64,000 nt of DNA, from assembly GCA_023266055.1 (NCBI GenBank), contig JAHFRW010000007.1:1-64000 (forward strand). The letters run 5' to 3'. The notes beneath the pieces are model-generated. The model had not been told where the DNA came from. It saw only the letters and a program-made list of their open reading frames with translations, and ran no database searches. Positions 26,493-34,168 of the stretch are shown here, piece after piece. How positions within the stretch are numbered: the first letter of the stretch is position 1; each line of letters begins with the position of its first letter. Both the position numbers and the translations under genes were made by a program. This DNA comes from Gammaproteobacteria bacterium (GTDB taxonomy: Bacteria > Pseudomonadota > Gammaproteobacteria > Ga0077554 > Ga007554).

Positions 26493-27023
26493 ATGACCCT
26501 TCCGCCTGCCATGAAAAATAATGAGCCATCCTCGCCATCAGCCACACACGCGCCCAATAAATCCAGAGGCTCAACCAGCTTGAGCAAAGGCCGTAATCTG
26601 GCACGGCGTTGCGCCGTGCAAGCCTTGTATCAATGGCAGCTTACCCAGCAAAATGTGAGTGATATTGATGTGCAGTTTGTAACTGAGCATGATATTAAAA
26701 AAGTGGATATCCCTTATTTTCAGGAGTTGCTGCACCAGATACCTGCACATATTACTGAGCTGGATGCACACTATGCGGTGTTTCTTGATCGTCCGGTGCA
26801 TGCGCTTGATCCGGTGGAATGCGCCATTTTACGCATCAGCGTTTATGAGCTTGTGCATCGTCTGGATATTCCGTATCGTGTCGTCATTAATGAGGGCGTG
26901 GATATGGCCAAAGTATTTGGTGCAGAGCAAAGTCACAAATATATCAACGGCGTCCTAGATAAAGCAGCGCGCAAGCTGCGTACCACTGAAATACAGATGA
27001 GATCCAGAAAGCCCACCGTATGA
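26493..27023 (+). CDS. nusB: Transcription antitermination factor NusB
   Basis: 176 residues, about 30 longer than usual because of a low-complexity N-terminal extension (residues 1-30); a later start is possible but no ATG with a good ribosome-binding site is seen. The NusB core begins at KGRNLARRCAVQALYQWQ and contains DPVECAILRISVYEL and YRVVINEGVDMAKVFG. NusB with NusE binds boxA RNA in antitermination of rRNA operons. It sits between ribH and thiL. Confidence 0.94.
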   Translation: MTLPPAMKNNEPSSPSATHAPNKSRGSTSLSKGRNLARRCAVQALYQWQLTQQNVSDIDVQFVTEHDIKKVDIPYFQELLHQIPAHITELDAHYAVFLDRPVHALDPVECAILRISVYELVHRLDIPYRVVINEGVDMAKVFGAEQSHKYINGVLDKAARKLRTTEIQMRSRKPTV

Positions 27024-27065
27024 AACGTTCCCTCAGTATAGAATAATAGAAAGGGTAAGGAAGCC

Positions 27066-28046
27066 ATGCCGTCGTCGGAGTTCGATATCATCCAGCGCTA
27101 CTTTACATCGGCAGTCTCTGAGCGTGATGATGTCGTGCACGGTATTGGTGATGATGGTGCAGTGCTGCATGTGCCGATTGGTATGGATCTGGTGGTCTCT
27201 ATCGACACCTTGGTCTCGGGCGTGCATTTTTTTGCCGATGTTGATCCCGCCGCGCTGGGCTACAAGGCACTGGCGGTTAATCTCAGTGATATGGCGGCCA
27301 TGGGCGCTGAACCTGCCTGGGCCACGCTCGCATTAACATTGCCAACGGTTGATGCCTCCTGGCTGGAGGCGTTTAGTCGGGGTTTTTTTGAATTGGCAGA
27401 GCGTTATGGCGTGCAGTTGGTCGGCGGTGATACCTGTCGTGGTCCCCTTGCGGTGTCAGTGCAAATGCACGGATTTGTTCCCCAGCATGCGGCGTTGCGA
27501 CGCACGGGCGCCATGCCGGGCGATTTGATTTATGTCACAGGCACGCTCGGTGATGCAGGTCTGGCGTTACACGCTGTGCAGAATCATCGGCGCCTGCCCG
27601 AAGCGCATGCCCATTATCTGACAGGCCGTCTTGAGCGTCCGTCTCCCCGTGTTTTCGAAGGACTGGCATTGCATGGCATCGCTTCTGCGGCCATTGATAT
27701 TTCTGATGGGTTGGCCGCAGACCTGGGGCACATCCTCACCGCCAGCGGAGTGGGCGCCACACTCAACGTTGAACGCCTGCCTGTGTCACGTGCCTTTATT
27801 GCAACAGCACAGGGCGATGATTGCTGGCAACTCCCCCTGTCAGCGGGTGATGATTATGAGCTATGTTTTACCGTGCCTGAGGAAAAGCAGGCCAAGGCCG
27901 AACAGGTTTTTGCACGCTTTGGATGTGGTGCCATGTGCATTGGTATCATCGAGCCACAACCGGGGTTACGCTGCAAACGTGCCAGCGGTGAACTATTGGT
28001 ACCCTCTACCAGCGGTTATCAGCATTTCGAACCCGTATCTACATGA
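27066..28046 (+). CDS. thiL: Thiamine-monophosphate kinase
   Basis: 326 residues. N-terminal EFDIIQRYFT and the metal/ATP motifs GIGDDGAVL, SIDTLVSGVHF, NLSDMAAMGAEP and VGGDTCRG identify ThiL, which makes thiamine diphosphate from the monophosphate. The C-terminal SAGDDYELCFTVP is also conserved. A GGGTAAGGAAG sequence precedes the ATG. Its stop overlaps the pgpA start by four bases, so the two are translationally coupled. Confidence 0.96.
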   Translation: MPSSEFDIIQRYFTSAVSERDDVVHGIGDDGAVLHVPIGMDLVVSIDTLVSGVHFFADVDPAALGYKALAVNLSDMAAMGAEPAWATLALTLPTVDASWLEAFSRGFFELAERYGVQLVGGDTCRGPLAVSVQMHGFVPQHAALRRTGAMPGDLIYVTGTLGDAGLALHAVQNHRRLPEAHAHYLTGRLERPSPRVFEGLALHGIASAAIDISDGLAADLGHILTASGVGATLNVERLPVSRAFIATAQGDDCWQLPLSAGDDYELCFTVPEEKQAKAEQVFARFGCGAMCIGIIEPQPGLRCKRASGELLVPSTSGYQHFEPVST

Positions 28047-28537
28047 AGCCTGCCGTCCGCACCCCCTCCAGCGTGTGGCGTAACCCGATCCATTTTCTCG
28101 CTTTCGGAGGTGGTGCAGGCGCCAGCAAAATTGCCCCCGGCACCTGCGGCACGCTGGTTGCCATTCCCCTGTATATACTCTTGCAGGACTTGCCGGTGTT
28201 GATGTATATATTCGTTACCGTTGCATTGTTCCTGCTGGGGATCTGGCTGTGCCGGATCACAACGCGCGATCTGGGCGTGCATGATCACCCGGGCATCGTA
28301 TGGGACGAAATTGTCGGCTACCTGATCACCATGACGGCGGCACCCGCAGGTGCGGAGTCAGCCTGGCTATGGATCGTGTTGGGTTTCGCCCTGTTCCGGC
28401 TGTTTGATATCTGGAAACCATGGCCCATTAACCTGCTGGACCGGCAGGTGAAGGGCGGGTTTGGCATCATGATTGACGATGTCGTGGCGGGACTCTATGC
28501 GTGGCTATTAATGCAGGGCATTGCCATGAGCGTATGA
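28043..28537 (+). CDS. pgpA: Phosphatidylglycerophosphatase A
   Basis: 164 residues with three to four membrane helices. Motifs: GGGAGASKIAPGTCGTL at the N-terminus, DHPGIVWDEIVGYL (catalytic acidic residues) and LFDIWKPWPINLLDR. It dephosphorylates phosphatidylglycerophosphate to give phosphatidylglycerol. ATGA overlap with thiL. Confidence 0.96.
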   Translation: MKPAVRTPSSVWRNPIHFLAFGGGAGASKIAPGTCGTLVAIPLYILLQDLPVLMYIFVTVALFLLGIWLCRITTRDLGVHDHPGIVWDEIVGYLITMTAAPAGAESAWLWIVLGFALFRLFDIWKPWPINLLDRQVKGGFGIMIDDVVAGLYAWLLMQGIAMSV

Positions 28538-28606
28538 TACAGGCATGCTTTGGCCCACGCGGAACAACGGTAAATATTAGTCAAACCAAATCACAGGAGA
28601 GCAGCA

Positions 28607-28708
28607 ATGAGCAAAGGCATCGAGAGCAAGAAAGAAAGTAAAAAGGCACCTGCCAAGACCATGAAGGAAAAGCGAGCCGCCAAAAAAGCCAAGAAAGATA
28701 CCCGATAA
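28607..28708 (+). CDS. Small lysine-rich protein (33 residues)
   Basis: Short frame with AGGAG about 9 bases before the ATG. The product is MSKGIESKKESKKAPAKTM followed by KEKRAAKKAKKDTR: 13 lysines and no hydrophobic core. Peptides of very similar sequence are seen in other proteobacteria as uncharacterised proteins, so I take it as a real gene. A nucleic-acid or ribosome association is plausible from charge alone. Confidence 0.65.
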   Translation: MSKGIESKKESKKAPAKTMKEKRAAKKAKKDTR

Positions 28709-29177
28709 CAGGTTTGCATAAACCTCGCCTGCCTGTGAGGTCGGGGTACTCCTTCGACAAAGATTCCGCACAAAAAAAAGCCCAGGCGCTTGGAGCGGCC
28801 CGGGCCAAAGGTTGGATCATGGCTGACGGCTGGGAGGGAGGGGGGATGCCGTCAACCATTACCCTGGAGCCTATTATCCCTAGTTTCAGCATTAATTCTG
28901 TGCGTTGCATCACACAATGAGAATTTTCTTGTGACGGTCATTCTTTACCCCGCAATCAGATGAGTTGAATGTTACTTTGAAGCAGTCGGTTAGGGTTTTT
29001 TGTGGCAGGCATATGACAGTTATTGGCCAGGATCGCGCCCCCAGTCAGCCCTTGATCATGGCGGTGCTACTGGGGTCCGGCTCCAACGAAATTGCAGCTA
29101 CCAGGATGAAATCCCTGTAATTCCATAGTAAAATAGTCAGGTATTATCCCGTATTTTTATTATGGTAACATGATCCC
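28709..29177. other. Intergenic region between the small basic gene and cysE
   Basis: 469 bp. The left part holds a minus-strand terminator (28772-28805) preceded by other hairpins, listed separately as a candidate small RNA. The right part, about 29105-29177, is AT-rich and presumably carries the cysE promoter, including ATAGTAAAATAGTCAGGTAT. No gene frame with a credible start seen. Confidence 0.4.
28772..28880 (-). ncRNA. Candidate small RNA ending in an intrinsic terminator
   Basis: Read leftward, a GC-rich stem (GCCCGGGCCGCT / AGCGCCTGGGC, positions 28805-28780) is followed by eight Ts (28779-28772), a standard terminator. No minus-strand gene lies to its right. Just upstream is another stem, TGACGGC / GCCGTCA (28823-28854), and farther right a GATAAT-like -10. 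This suggests a short untranslated transcript of about 100 nt. The 5' end is a guess. Confidence 0.3.
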
Positions 29178-29954
29178 ATGTTTAATCGACTTCGTGAAGA
29201 TATCCACTGCGTGTTTGACCGTGACCCGGCGGCACGCACCACCCTGGAAGTGCTCACCACCTACGCGGGAGTGCATGCGCTATTACTGCATCGCGTCAGT
29301 CATGCGCTCTGGAACGCCAACCTGAAGTGGCTGGCGCGCTTTCTCGCGGCCCTGGCGCGCTGGTTTACCGGTGTTGAAATCCACCCCGGCGCCCGGATTG
29401 GCCGCCGTTTTTTCATTGACCATGGCATGGGCGTTGTTATCGGAGAAACGGCGGAGATCGGCGATGATTGCACGCTTTACCACGGCGTTACCCTCGGAGG
29501 CACCACTTGGCAGGCTGGCAAACGTCACCCTACACTGGCAAACAACGTTGTCGTTGGTGCAGGTGCCAAAGTGCTGGGGCCCATCACCATTGGTGAGGGT
29601 GGCCGCGTGGGTTCCAATGCCGTGGTCGTTAAAGATGTGCCCCCTGGCGCCACCGTGGTGGGTATCCCCGGCCGCATCGTCGTGCGTAGCCGTGAAAAAA
29701 CGGCCCCTGATGACCAGCGGCGCCGCGCCTTTGCCGAAAAGATTGGTTTTGACGCCTATGGTACCAGTCAGGACATGCCTGACCCGGTCGTGAATGCCGT
29801 CAACGCCATGCTCGACCACATCCACGCCCTGGATAATCGCGTCGAAGAAATGACCCGCGAAATCGTAAAACTGGGTGGCAAGGTGGAGGGTGCGGCCTTG
29901 CCCGATTTAAAGCAGTGTGAAATGGATGCTGATAAGCCAGGTAGAGCGGATTGA
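29178..29954 (+). CDS. cysE: Serine O-acetyltransferase
   Basis: 258 residues. N-terminal helical domain, then the left-handed beta-helix with hexapeptide repeats ([52 protein letters not shown]). It acetylates serine for cysteine synthesis and is normally feedback-inhibited by cysteine. The isc genes that often follow cysE in gammaproteobacteria are not here; instead a dispersed repeat and a broken gene follow, so the locus has been rearranged. Confidence 0.95.
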   Translation: MFNRLREDIHCVFDRDPAARTTLEVLTTYAGVHALLLHRVSHALWNANLKWLARFLAALARWFTGVEIHPGARIGRRFFIDHGMGVVIGETAEIGDDCTLYHGVTLGGTTWQAGKRHPTLANNVVVGAGAKVLGPITIGEGGRVGSNAVVVKDVPPGATVVGIPGRIVVRSREKTAPDDQRRRAFAEKIGFDAYGTSQDMPDPVVNAVNAMLDHIHALDNRVEEMTREIVKLGGKVEGAALPDLKQCEMDADKPGRAD

Positions 29955-30012
29955 AAATATGCAGAATTTTGTCTGAGGATCAATGAGGTCATAACACTAT
30001 GTCCACCACGGT

Positions 30013-30213
30013 GCCCGCCAGGGAGAGCGACGCGGAGGCGAGCGTTGGTGGGCAAGCCCCGGATAGCCGAGGTTTCCCTGTTTTGTCGGAATGTGTGCGA
30101 GAGCCGCCGTGTAGATAACATAGGGAAACAACGACAGGCGTAGTGGTCGCCGAGGCGGTCATTTTGGGGACGGGGATGTCCCAAAATAGTTCGCGAGCAC
30201 GGTGATACACTTT
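30013..30213 (+). repeat. Dispersed repeat, copy B (201 bp)
   Basis: Same orientation and order of motifs as copy A (7290-7570), lacking about 80 bp of A's centre-right. It keeps the paired arms GTTTCCCTGTTTTGTC and GATAACATAGGGAAAC, and the CATTTTGGG / CCCAAAAT hairpin at its right. It lies 58 bp after cysE and 50 bp before a truncated gene. The minus strand has an open frame shared in part by both copies (RCFPMLSTR, RETSAIRGLP), which I regard as incidental. Confidence 0.8.
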
Positions 30214-30263
30214 TTGTTTTTCAACAGTCGGCTAATCCGGATCAGGTTTGACAGGAGGCGCGA

Positions 30264-30736
30264 ATGGAATTACAAGACGCCATCGTGAGTGTTCCGAAAA
30301 CGATGGAGAAGTATTTTGGTTACGCGGGAAAAATGTTTAAACCGTCATCTGATACGGTCACCTCGTTAATAAACAAGATTCCAGTCCGTGCATTAATTCT
30401 GGCGTCTGATGATTTACTGATAGCCAGTCCGGAGTATGCGCATGCGGTGACGGGTGCGATCAAAAACGCACTGGACTGGAGGGTGGGTAATGAGTCATTT
30501 GTTAACAAGCCTGTGGCTTTTCTGATCTGAACGCGTTGCCACGCGCAATACATGCGTAAGGCTCATTGCGGAAAACGGTATATACCATGTCCGTGCGTAT
30601 TGTCGATGAAGCGTGTATCACGACTCCTTTGTTAGGTTTCTATTTTGACGAAGATAGCATCGTCAAGCACCCCGTAATTATGCCTGCTTTGCTGACTGTG
30701 CTGGATTCACTCAAGAGATCTGTTCATAAAACGTAA
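30264..30736 (+). pseudogene. Chimeric/broken NAD(P)H-dependent FMN reductase
   Basis: From about residue 48 the frame reads LLIASPEYAHAVTGAIKNALDW and SFVNKPVAF, the central part of the FMN reductase family, then stops at 30528-30530. The C-terminal part continues in another frame (MSVRIVDEACITTPLLGFYFDEDSIVKHPVIMPALL) to TAA 30734-30736. The first ~40 codons (PKTMEKYFGYAGKMFKPSSDTV) do not belong to this family and resemble the start of MGMT-like small proteins. So two gene fragments were joined and then frameshifted. Confidence 0.7.
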
Positions 30737-31156
30737 CACATGCTGGAAGCGGGCGCCAAGGTACCCATTATCTGCAAAGATAATGCGGGAAGCGTCGCTG
30801 GGTAGTTCATGCACATTTTACTTAATAGTCATCATGTCTATGACTTGTGCACCGTTCCTCTGCGCTTGCTAAGATTCGATGGGTGCGCGTATATTGAGGC
30901 TGAGTATCAAAACTAATGTGATGGATGCTGTCTTTACTCACTCGAGATTCAGCAGGTAAGCGTGAGCACTGGAACATTTAAAAGTTTGCATTCACGAAAT
31001 ATTCCCATTGATGTTGTGACTTGTATCCATTCACAAAGGTGAAGCATGTGTATCCGGGTTTGGAGAAAGTGGAGTCTGGAGAACCACTATAAAAAACGGG
31101 GCGGTACTCGAAAAGCCATATGAGTAGGGATGAAGCTGCATTGAAGGAGATCTGAT
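30737..31156. other. Intergenic region, nothing recognised
   Basis: 420 bp with no significant open frame, hairpin or repeat that I can support. The last 20 bp contain the GGAG ribosome-binding site of the next gene. Confidence 0.4.
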
Positions 31157-31561
31157 ATGTCTGGAATTGCAAATACAAGCGGTGAATTGATATTAGGCAA
31201 AGGTGCTCAGTTCTGGGTGTATCTCTCGCCACAACATGATACTGCCAAGGTCGTCAAGGATTGGTCAGTCACTATTTCCCAGGGTAGCTGGAGTGACACG
31301 ATTACGTCTAAAAATCCCACCCGGCAGATTCGAACGCCCAACCTGTCGGGTTTGTTTGACATTAAAATAACGACCATGAATAACTCTACGAATCCACCTT
31401 CTGAAATACCTATTCCTCCTCTGCCACCCAGCACCAATCAAATTGGCTGTAATTCAAATTGTGCCTCCATGGTGGGAATCGTGGCAAACGAAAAACCCCT
31501 GCTGGGTGGCGCGAATGCACAATTCTGGACGACCTGGGATGCGTTGTGTAAAACGGGCTGA
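31157..31561 (+). CDS. Hypothetical two-module protein
   Basis: 134 residues with GGAG before the ATG. No signal peptide. The N-terminal module has ILGKGAQFWVYLSPQ and the C-terminal module has LLGGANAQFWTTWDALC, so the GxxAQFW motif is duplicated, separated by a proline-rich linker (PSEIPIPPLPPSTNQ). Three cysteines lie in the second half. Function unknown. It stands alone among degraded sequence and may itself be recently acquired. Confidence 0.55.
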   Translation: MSGIANTSGELILGKGAQFWVYLSPQHDTAKVVKDWSVTISQGSWSDTITSKNPTRQIRTPNLSGLFDIKITTMNNSTNPPSEIPIPPLPPSTNQIGCNSNCASMVGIVANEKPLLGGANAQFWTTWDALCKTG

Positions 31562-31652
31562 TAAATAAATGCAACGGATTCGGGAGGCATGGGTACACCC
31601 ACTTTCCGCGCCGATTGATGTTTACGTGATACGTGCCAGTGATAGGGTTGTG

Positions 31653-31681
31653 AAAAATCCGGCAGGTTGTTGGCCTGCCGG
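31653..31681 (-). terminator. Intrinsic terminator of the spondin-domain gene
   Basis: On the minus strand the stem CCGGCAGG / CCTGCCGG (31681-31674 with 31666-31659) is followed by ATTTTTC. It begins 16 bp after the stop of the leftward spondin-domain gene. Confidence 0.8.
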
Positions 31682-31696
31682 AGAGTAATAGCCGTG

Positions 31697-32362
31697 TTAT
31701 GGTACGCGTTTGATGGTGATCTGTGCAGCCGGGTTGCGCCAGTCACGGTCGGCGGGGATCAGATTGCCGATGCCGTGAATGCCGGCATGAATATGCACAA
31801 AGCCTTCACCACCTGCGTTGGGTGAAGCGCCTTCACCCCCGCACACCGGGCCGGGAATATTGGCGCACAACTCATCATTGGGTTCGCTGCCGGCATCGTA
31901 GGCAGGTGACTCAAGTGATAATGTCTGTCTTCCTTTCGGGCCGTGTATACCGTTGAGCGCAAAGAAGCCATCGTTGGTGGGTATTAACATCGAGGCTACG
32001 CTAATGTGATCGAATTTGCTCTGAGTTCTGATTTTAACCGTAACGGATTTGCCAGGTGCCAATAGCCCAGGGATTGTGGTGACATTAAGCACGTCGGGGT
32101 TGGCACTCAGCATTGCCATCAAGGGCGCGGTATTGCCGCCCTCCGCCAGAGTGGCAAGTTCCGGACTGGCGGGTGTGCCTTCGGTAAAAAGTTTAATGCC
32201 CTCTTTGTGTGTTGCCACCATGATGGGGGTGAATGACTGTCCACGCGTTACATTGGTGACAGTGACTTCGTAATGGTTGCCGGCAGCACTATCTTCCTTG
32301 TCGGCGTATGCGCTTGCAGTGAACATGAGGCTTAATGCCAAGAGCGGTGCAAATTTTTTCAT
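31697..32362 (-). CDS. Secreted spondin-domain protein
   Basis: 221 residues from the ATG at 32362, chosen because MKKFAPLLALSLMFTASAYA is a complete signal peptide and AGGAG lies about 10 bases upstream; an earlier ATG at 32416 would hide it. The mature part is the bacterial spondin_N type (YEVTVTNVTRGQSFTPIMVATH, ...FALNGIHGP, and a conserved acidic C-terminus). Such proteins are extracytoplasmic; their role in bacteria is poorly known. It has a terminator on its 3' side and a perfect 13-bp palindrome 109 bp upstream of the start. Confidence 0.82.
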   Translation of the reverse strand: MKKFAPLLALSLMFTASAYADKEDSAAGNHYEVTVTNVTRGQSFTPIMVATHKEGIKLFTEGTPASPELATLAEGGNTAPLMAMLSANPDVLNVTTIPGLLAPGKSVTVKIRTQSKFDHISVASMLIPTNDGFFALNGIHGPKGRQTLSLESPAYDAGSEPNDELCANIPGPVCGGEGASPNAGGEGFVHIHAGIHGIGNLIPADRDWRNPAAQITIKRVP

Positions 32363-32470
32363 GGATGTTTTCTCCTGTGACGTGATGGTTTTTGCAAGGA
32401 CCAAGGGATACCTCACATTTCCTTGTCCATCGCCGTAGCATTCTGCTGCGGTAATATCACGCCATCATCA

Positions 32471-32500
32471 CGAACCTGTGACATTTATGTCACAGGTTCG
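32471..32500. promoter_or_regulatory. 13-bp perfect palindrome between psd and the spondin gene
   Basis: CGAACCTGTGACA (32471-32483), loop TTTA, TGTCACAGGTTCG (32488-32500). It could be the psd terminator without a T-run, or an operator for the spondin-domain gene. The TGTGA...TCACA half-sites are eight bases apart, not the six of a CRP site. Confidence 0.4.
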
Positions 32501-32588
32501 CCGAAAACCTCTGATTATTTTGCGAGCGCGATGCTCTGGTGGCTCAGGGTTATTTCGGGTCAGTAATGCGTACGCAAGTCCGTGCGCG

Positions 32589-33485
32589 TTACTGGCGGTG
32601 AGTGCCTAATAATTGCCCCATCTGCACAGGTGCAGCGGGTTGAATTGACGCCGCCAGATCCATTTGGTTTGCGCCAAATAATACAATGGCGGTAGATCCC
32701 ATGTTAAACCGCCCCATTTCCGCACCGTGTTGCAGTGTGACGTTATCTGCACGGTTATCCCAGGCTTTCAGTGTGTTGAGAGTGTGCTGGTGAATGGGGC
32801 CTGTCCATACCGTTTCGATACCTGCGACAAACATGGCGCCGACCAGAACCAATGCCATGGGCCCCGCCGCCGTCTCGAAAATGGCCACCAGTCGTTCATT
32901 GCGTGCAAATAAACCCGGTACGCAACGTGTAGTGCGTGGGTTAACGCTGAACAGCCGTCCGGGAATGTAGATGGTTTCGATCAGGCGGCCCGTCAACGGC
33001 ATGTGAATGCGGTGATAGTCGCGCGGTGAAAGGTACAGCGTGGCATAAGTGCCGCCCATGAATGCTGCTGCGCGTTCGGTAGATCCACCCAGCAGGGTTT
33101 CCAGGCTGTAGTCCTGTCCCTTGGCCTGAAAGATGCGTCCGTCACGAATCACTCCGGCCTGACTCACCGCACCGTCAACCGGGCAGGCAATATCATGATC
33201 ACCGTGCACCACGGGCCGCGCACCCGGTTTGAGTGCGCGGGTGAAAAAGGTGTTGAAGTTCGGGTGGACGAATGCGTCAGCCTCCAGCGCAATGCTCATA
33301 TCCACCTGATAGCGTTTGATAAACCAGCGGATTTGCCAGTTTTTCCAGCGTGCGTACCGGGCACGGGTGAGAATATACATCAGCCGTGTCAGCGCATGGT
33401 GTGGCGAGATATGCTGTGTCAGGAATGTAGATATGTAATCAGAAAGTGAAGCGGTCACATTTGCCGGGTGTTGCGGATGTTCCAT
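32589..33485 (-). CDS. psd: Phosphatidylserine decarboxylase
   Basis: 298 residues. Motifs FFTRALKPGARP, CPVDGAVSQAG, LSPRDYHRIHMPLTG and the C-terminal self-cleavage site FNMGSTAIVLF; cleavage before the serine of GST makes the pyruvoyl group. It produces phosphatidylethanolamine at the inner membrane. Monocistronic on the minus strand, divergent from pncC. Confidence 0.96.
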   Translation of the reverse strand: MEHPQHPANVTASLSDYISTFLTQHISPHHALTRLMYILTRARYARWKNWQIRWFIKRYQVDMSIALEADAFVHPNFNTFFTRALKPGARPVVHGDHDIACPVDGAVSQAGVIRDGRIFQAKGQDYSLETLLGGSTERAAAFMGGTYATLYLSPRDYHRIHMPLTGRLIETIYIPGRLFSVNPRTTRCVPGLFARNERLVAIFETAAGPMALVLVGAMFVAGIETVWTGPIHQHTLNTLKAWDNRADNVTLQHGAEMGRFNMGSTAIVLFGANQMDLAASIQPAAPVQMGQLLGTHRQ

Positions 33486-33658
33486 GCGAATATTAAATCC
33501 TGGTTTTTGAAGGGCGGGAGGGCAAGCGTAAACTGTTACACTTTATCAAAAATGTCCGGTTTTGGACAGGCCGCAAGCAAAATCAGACGCTTGGGGTGTT
33601 GGTCGGGTGTTGAGCAGTGGTAGAATATCAGGTGTTTGCGGGTTGCAAGGAGGTGAAA

Positions 33659-34150
33659 ATGGACGCAGAACTCGAATCGCTGGCGTATCAGATGGGCGAG
33701 GCATTACAGCGTCAGGGTTTGATGCTGGCAACGGCGGAATCATGCACAGGTGGATGGATTGCCCATGCTGTGACGGCCATTGCGGGGAGTTCGCAGTGGT
33801 TTGAACGTGGTTTTATTACCTACTCCAATATCGCCAAACAGGAAATGCTCGGGGTGCAGGCTGATACCCTGCAACGCTGCGGTGCCGTCAGCGAACCCAT
33901 AGCCTGTGAAATGGCCGAGGGTGTGCTCAAGCATAGCCTTGCCCAGATCAGCGTCGCGGTGAGTGGCATTGCCGGGCCGGGAGGGGCAACCGCCGATAAG
34001 CCGGTGGGCACCGTGTGCCTGGCATGGGCGAGACTTGATCAGCATCGTGCCGTGATGCGCAGCAACACCCTACATTTCCCGGGTGATCGCGAAGCAGTAC
34101 GCCGCGCGGCGGTGATGGCCGCCATGCGCGGTGTACTCGAAATAATATAA
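33659..34150 (+). CDS. pncC: Nicotinamide-nucleotide amidase PncC (CinA C-terminal family)
   Basis: 163 residues from the ATG at 33659, which has AGGAGG at 33648-33653; a GTG at 33617 would be spurious. Motifs TAESCTGGWIA, GSSQWFERGFITYSN and GIAGPGGATADKPVGTV define the CinA-C domain. It converts nicotinamide mononucleotide to nicotinic acid mononucleotide for NAD recycling. In many gammaproteobacteria it precedes recA; here metH follows after 18 bp. Confidence 0.94.
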   Translation: MDAELESLAYQMGEALQRQGLMLATAESCTGGWIAHAVTAIAGSSQWFERGFITYSNIAKQEMLGVQADTLQRCGAVSEPIACEMAEGVLKHSLAQISVAVSGIAGPGGATADKPVGTVCLAWARLDQHRAVMRSNTLHFPGDREAVRRAAVMAAMRGVLEII

Positions 34151-34168
34151 GACATTGACTACAGGATT

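Noticed and set aside
29990-30210. Minus-strand open frames over the two dispersed repeats
   Set aside because: They lack ribosome-binding sites, differ in length between copies and follow from repeat conservation, so I do not call them genes.
32475-32496. TGTGA...TCACA considered as a CRP site
   Set aside because: Half-sites are separated by eight bases instead of six, and the symmetry extends well beyond a CRP site.
34150-34168. Cobalamin or SAM riboswitch before metH
   Set aside because: Only 18 bases separate pncC and metH, too short for any riboswitch.
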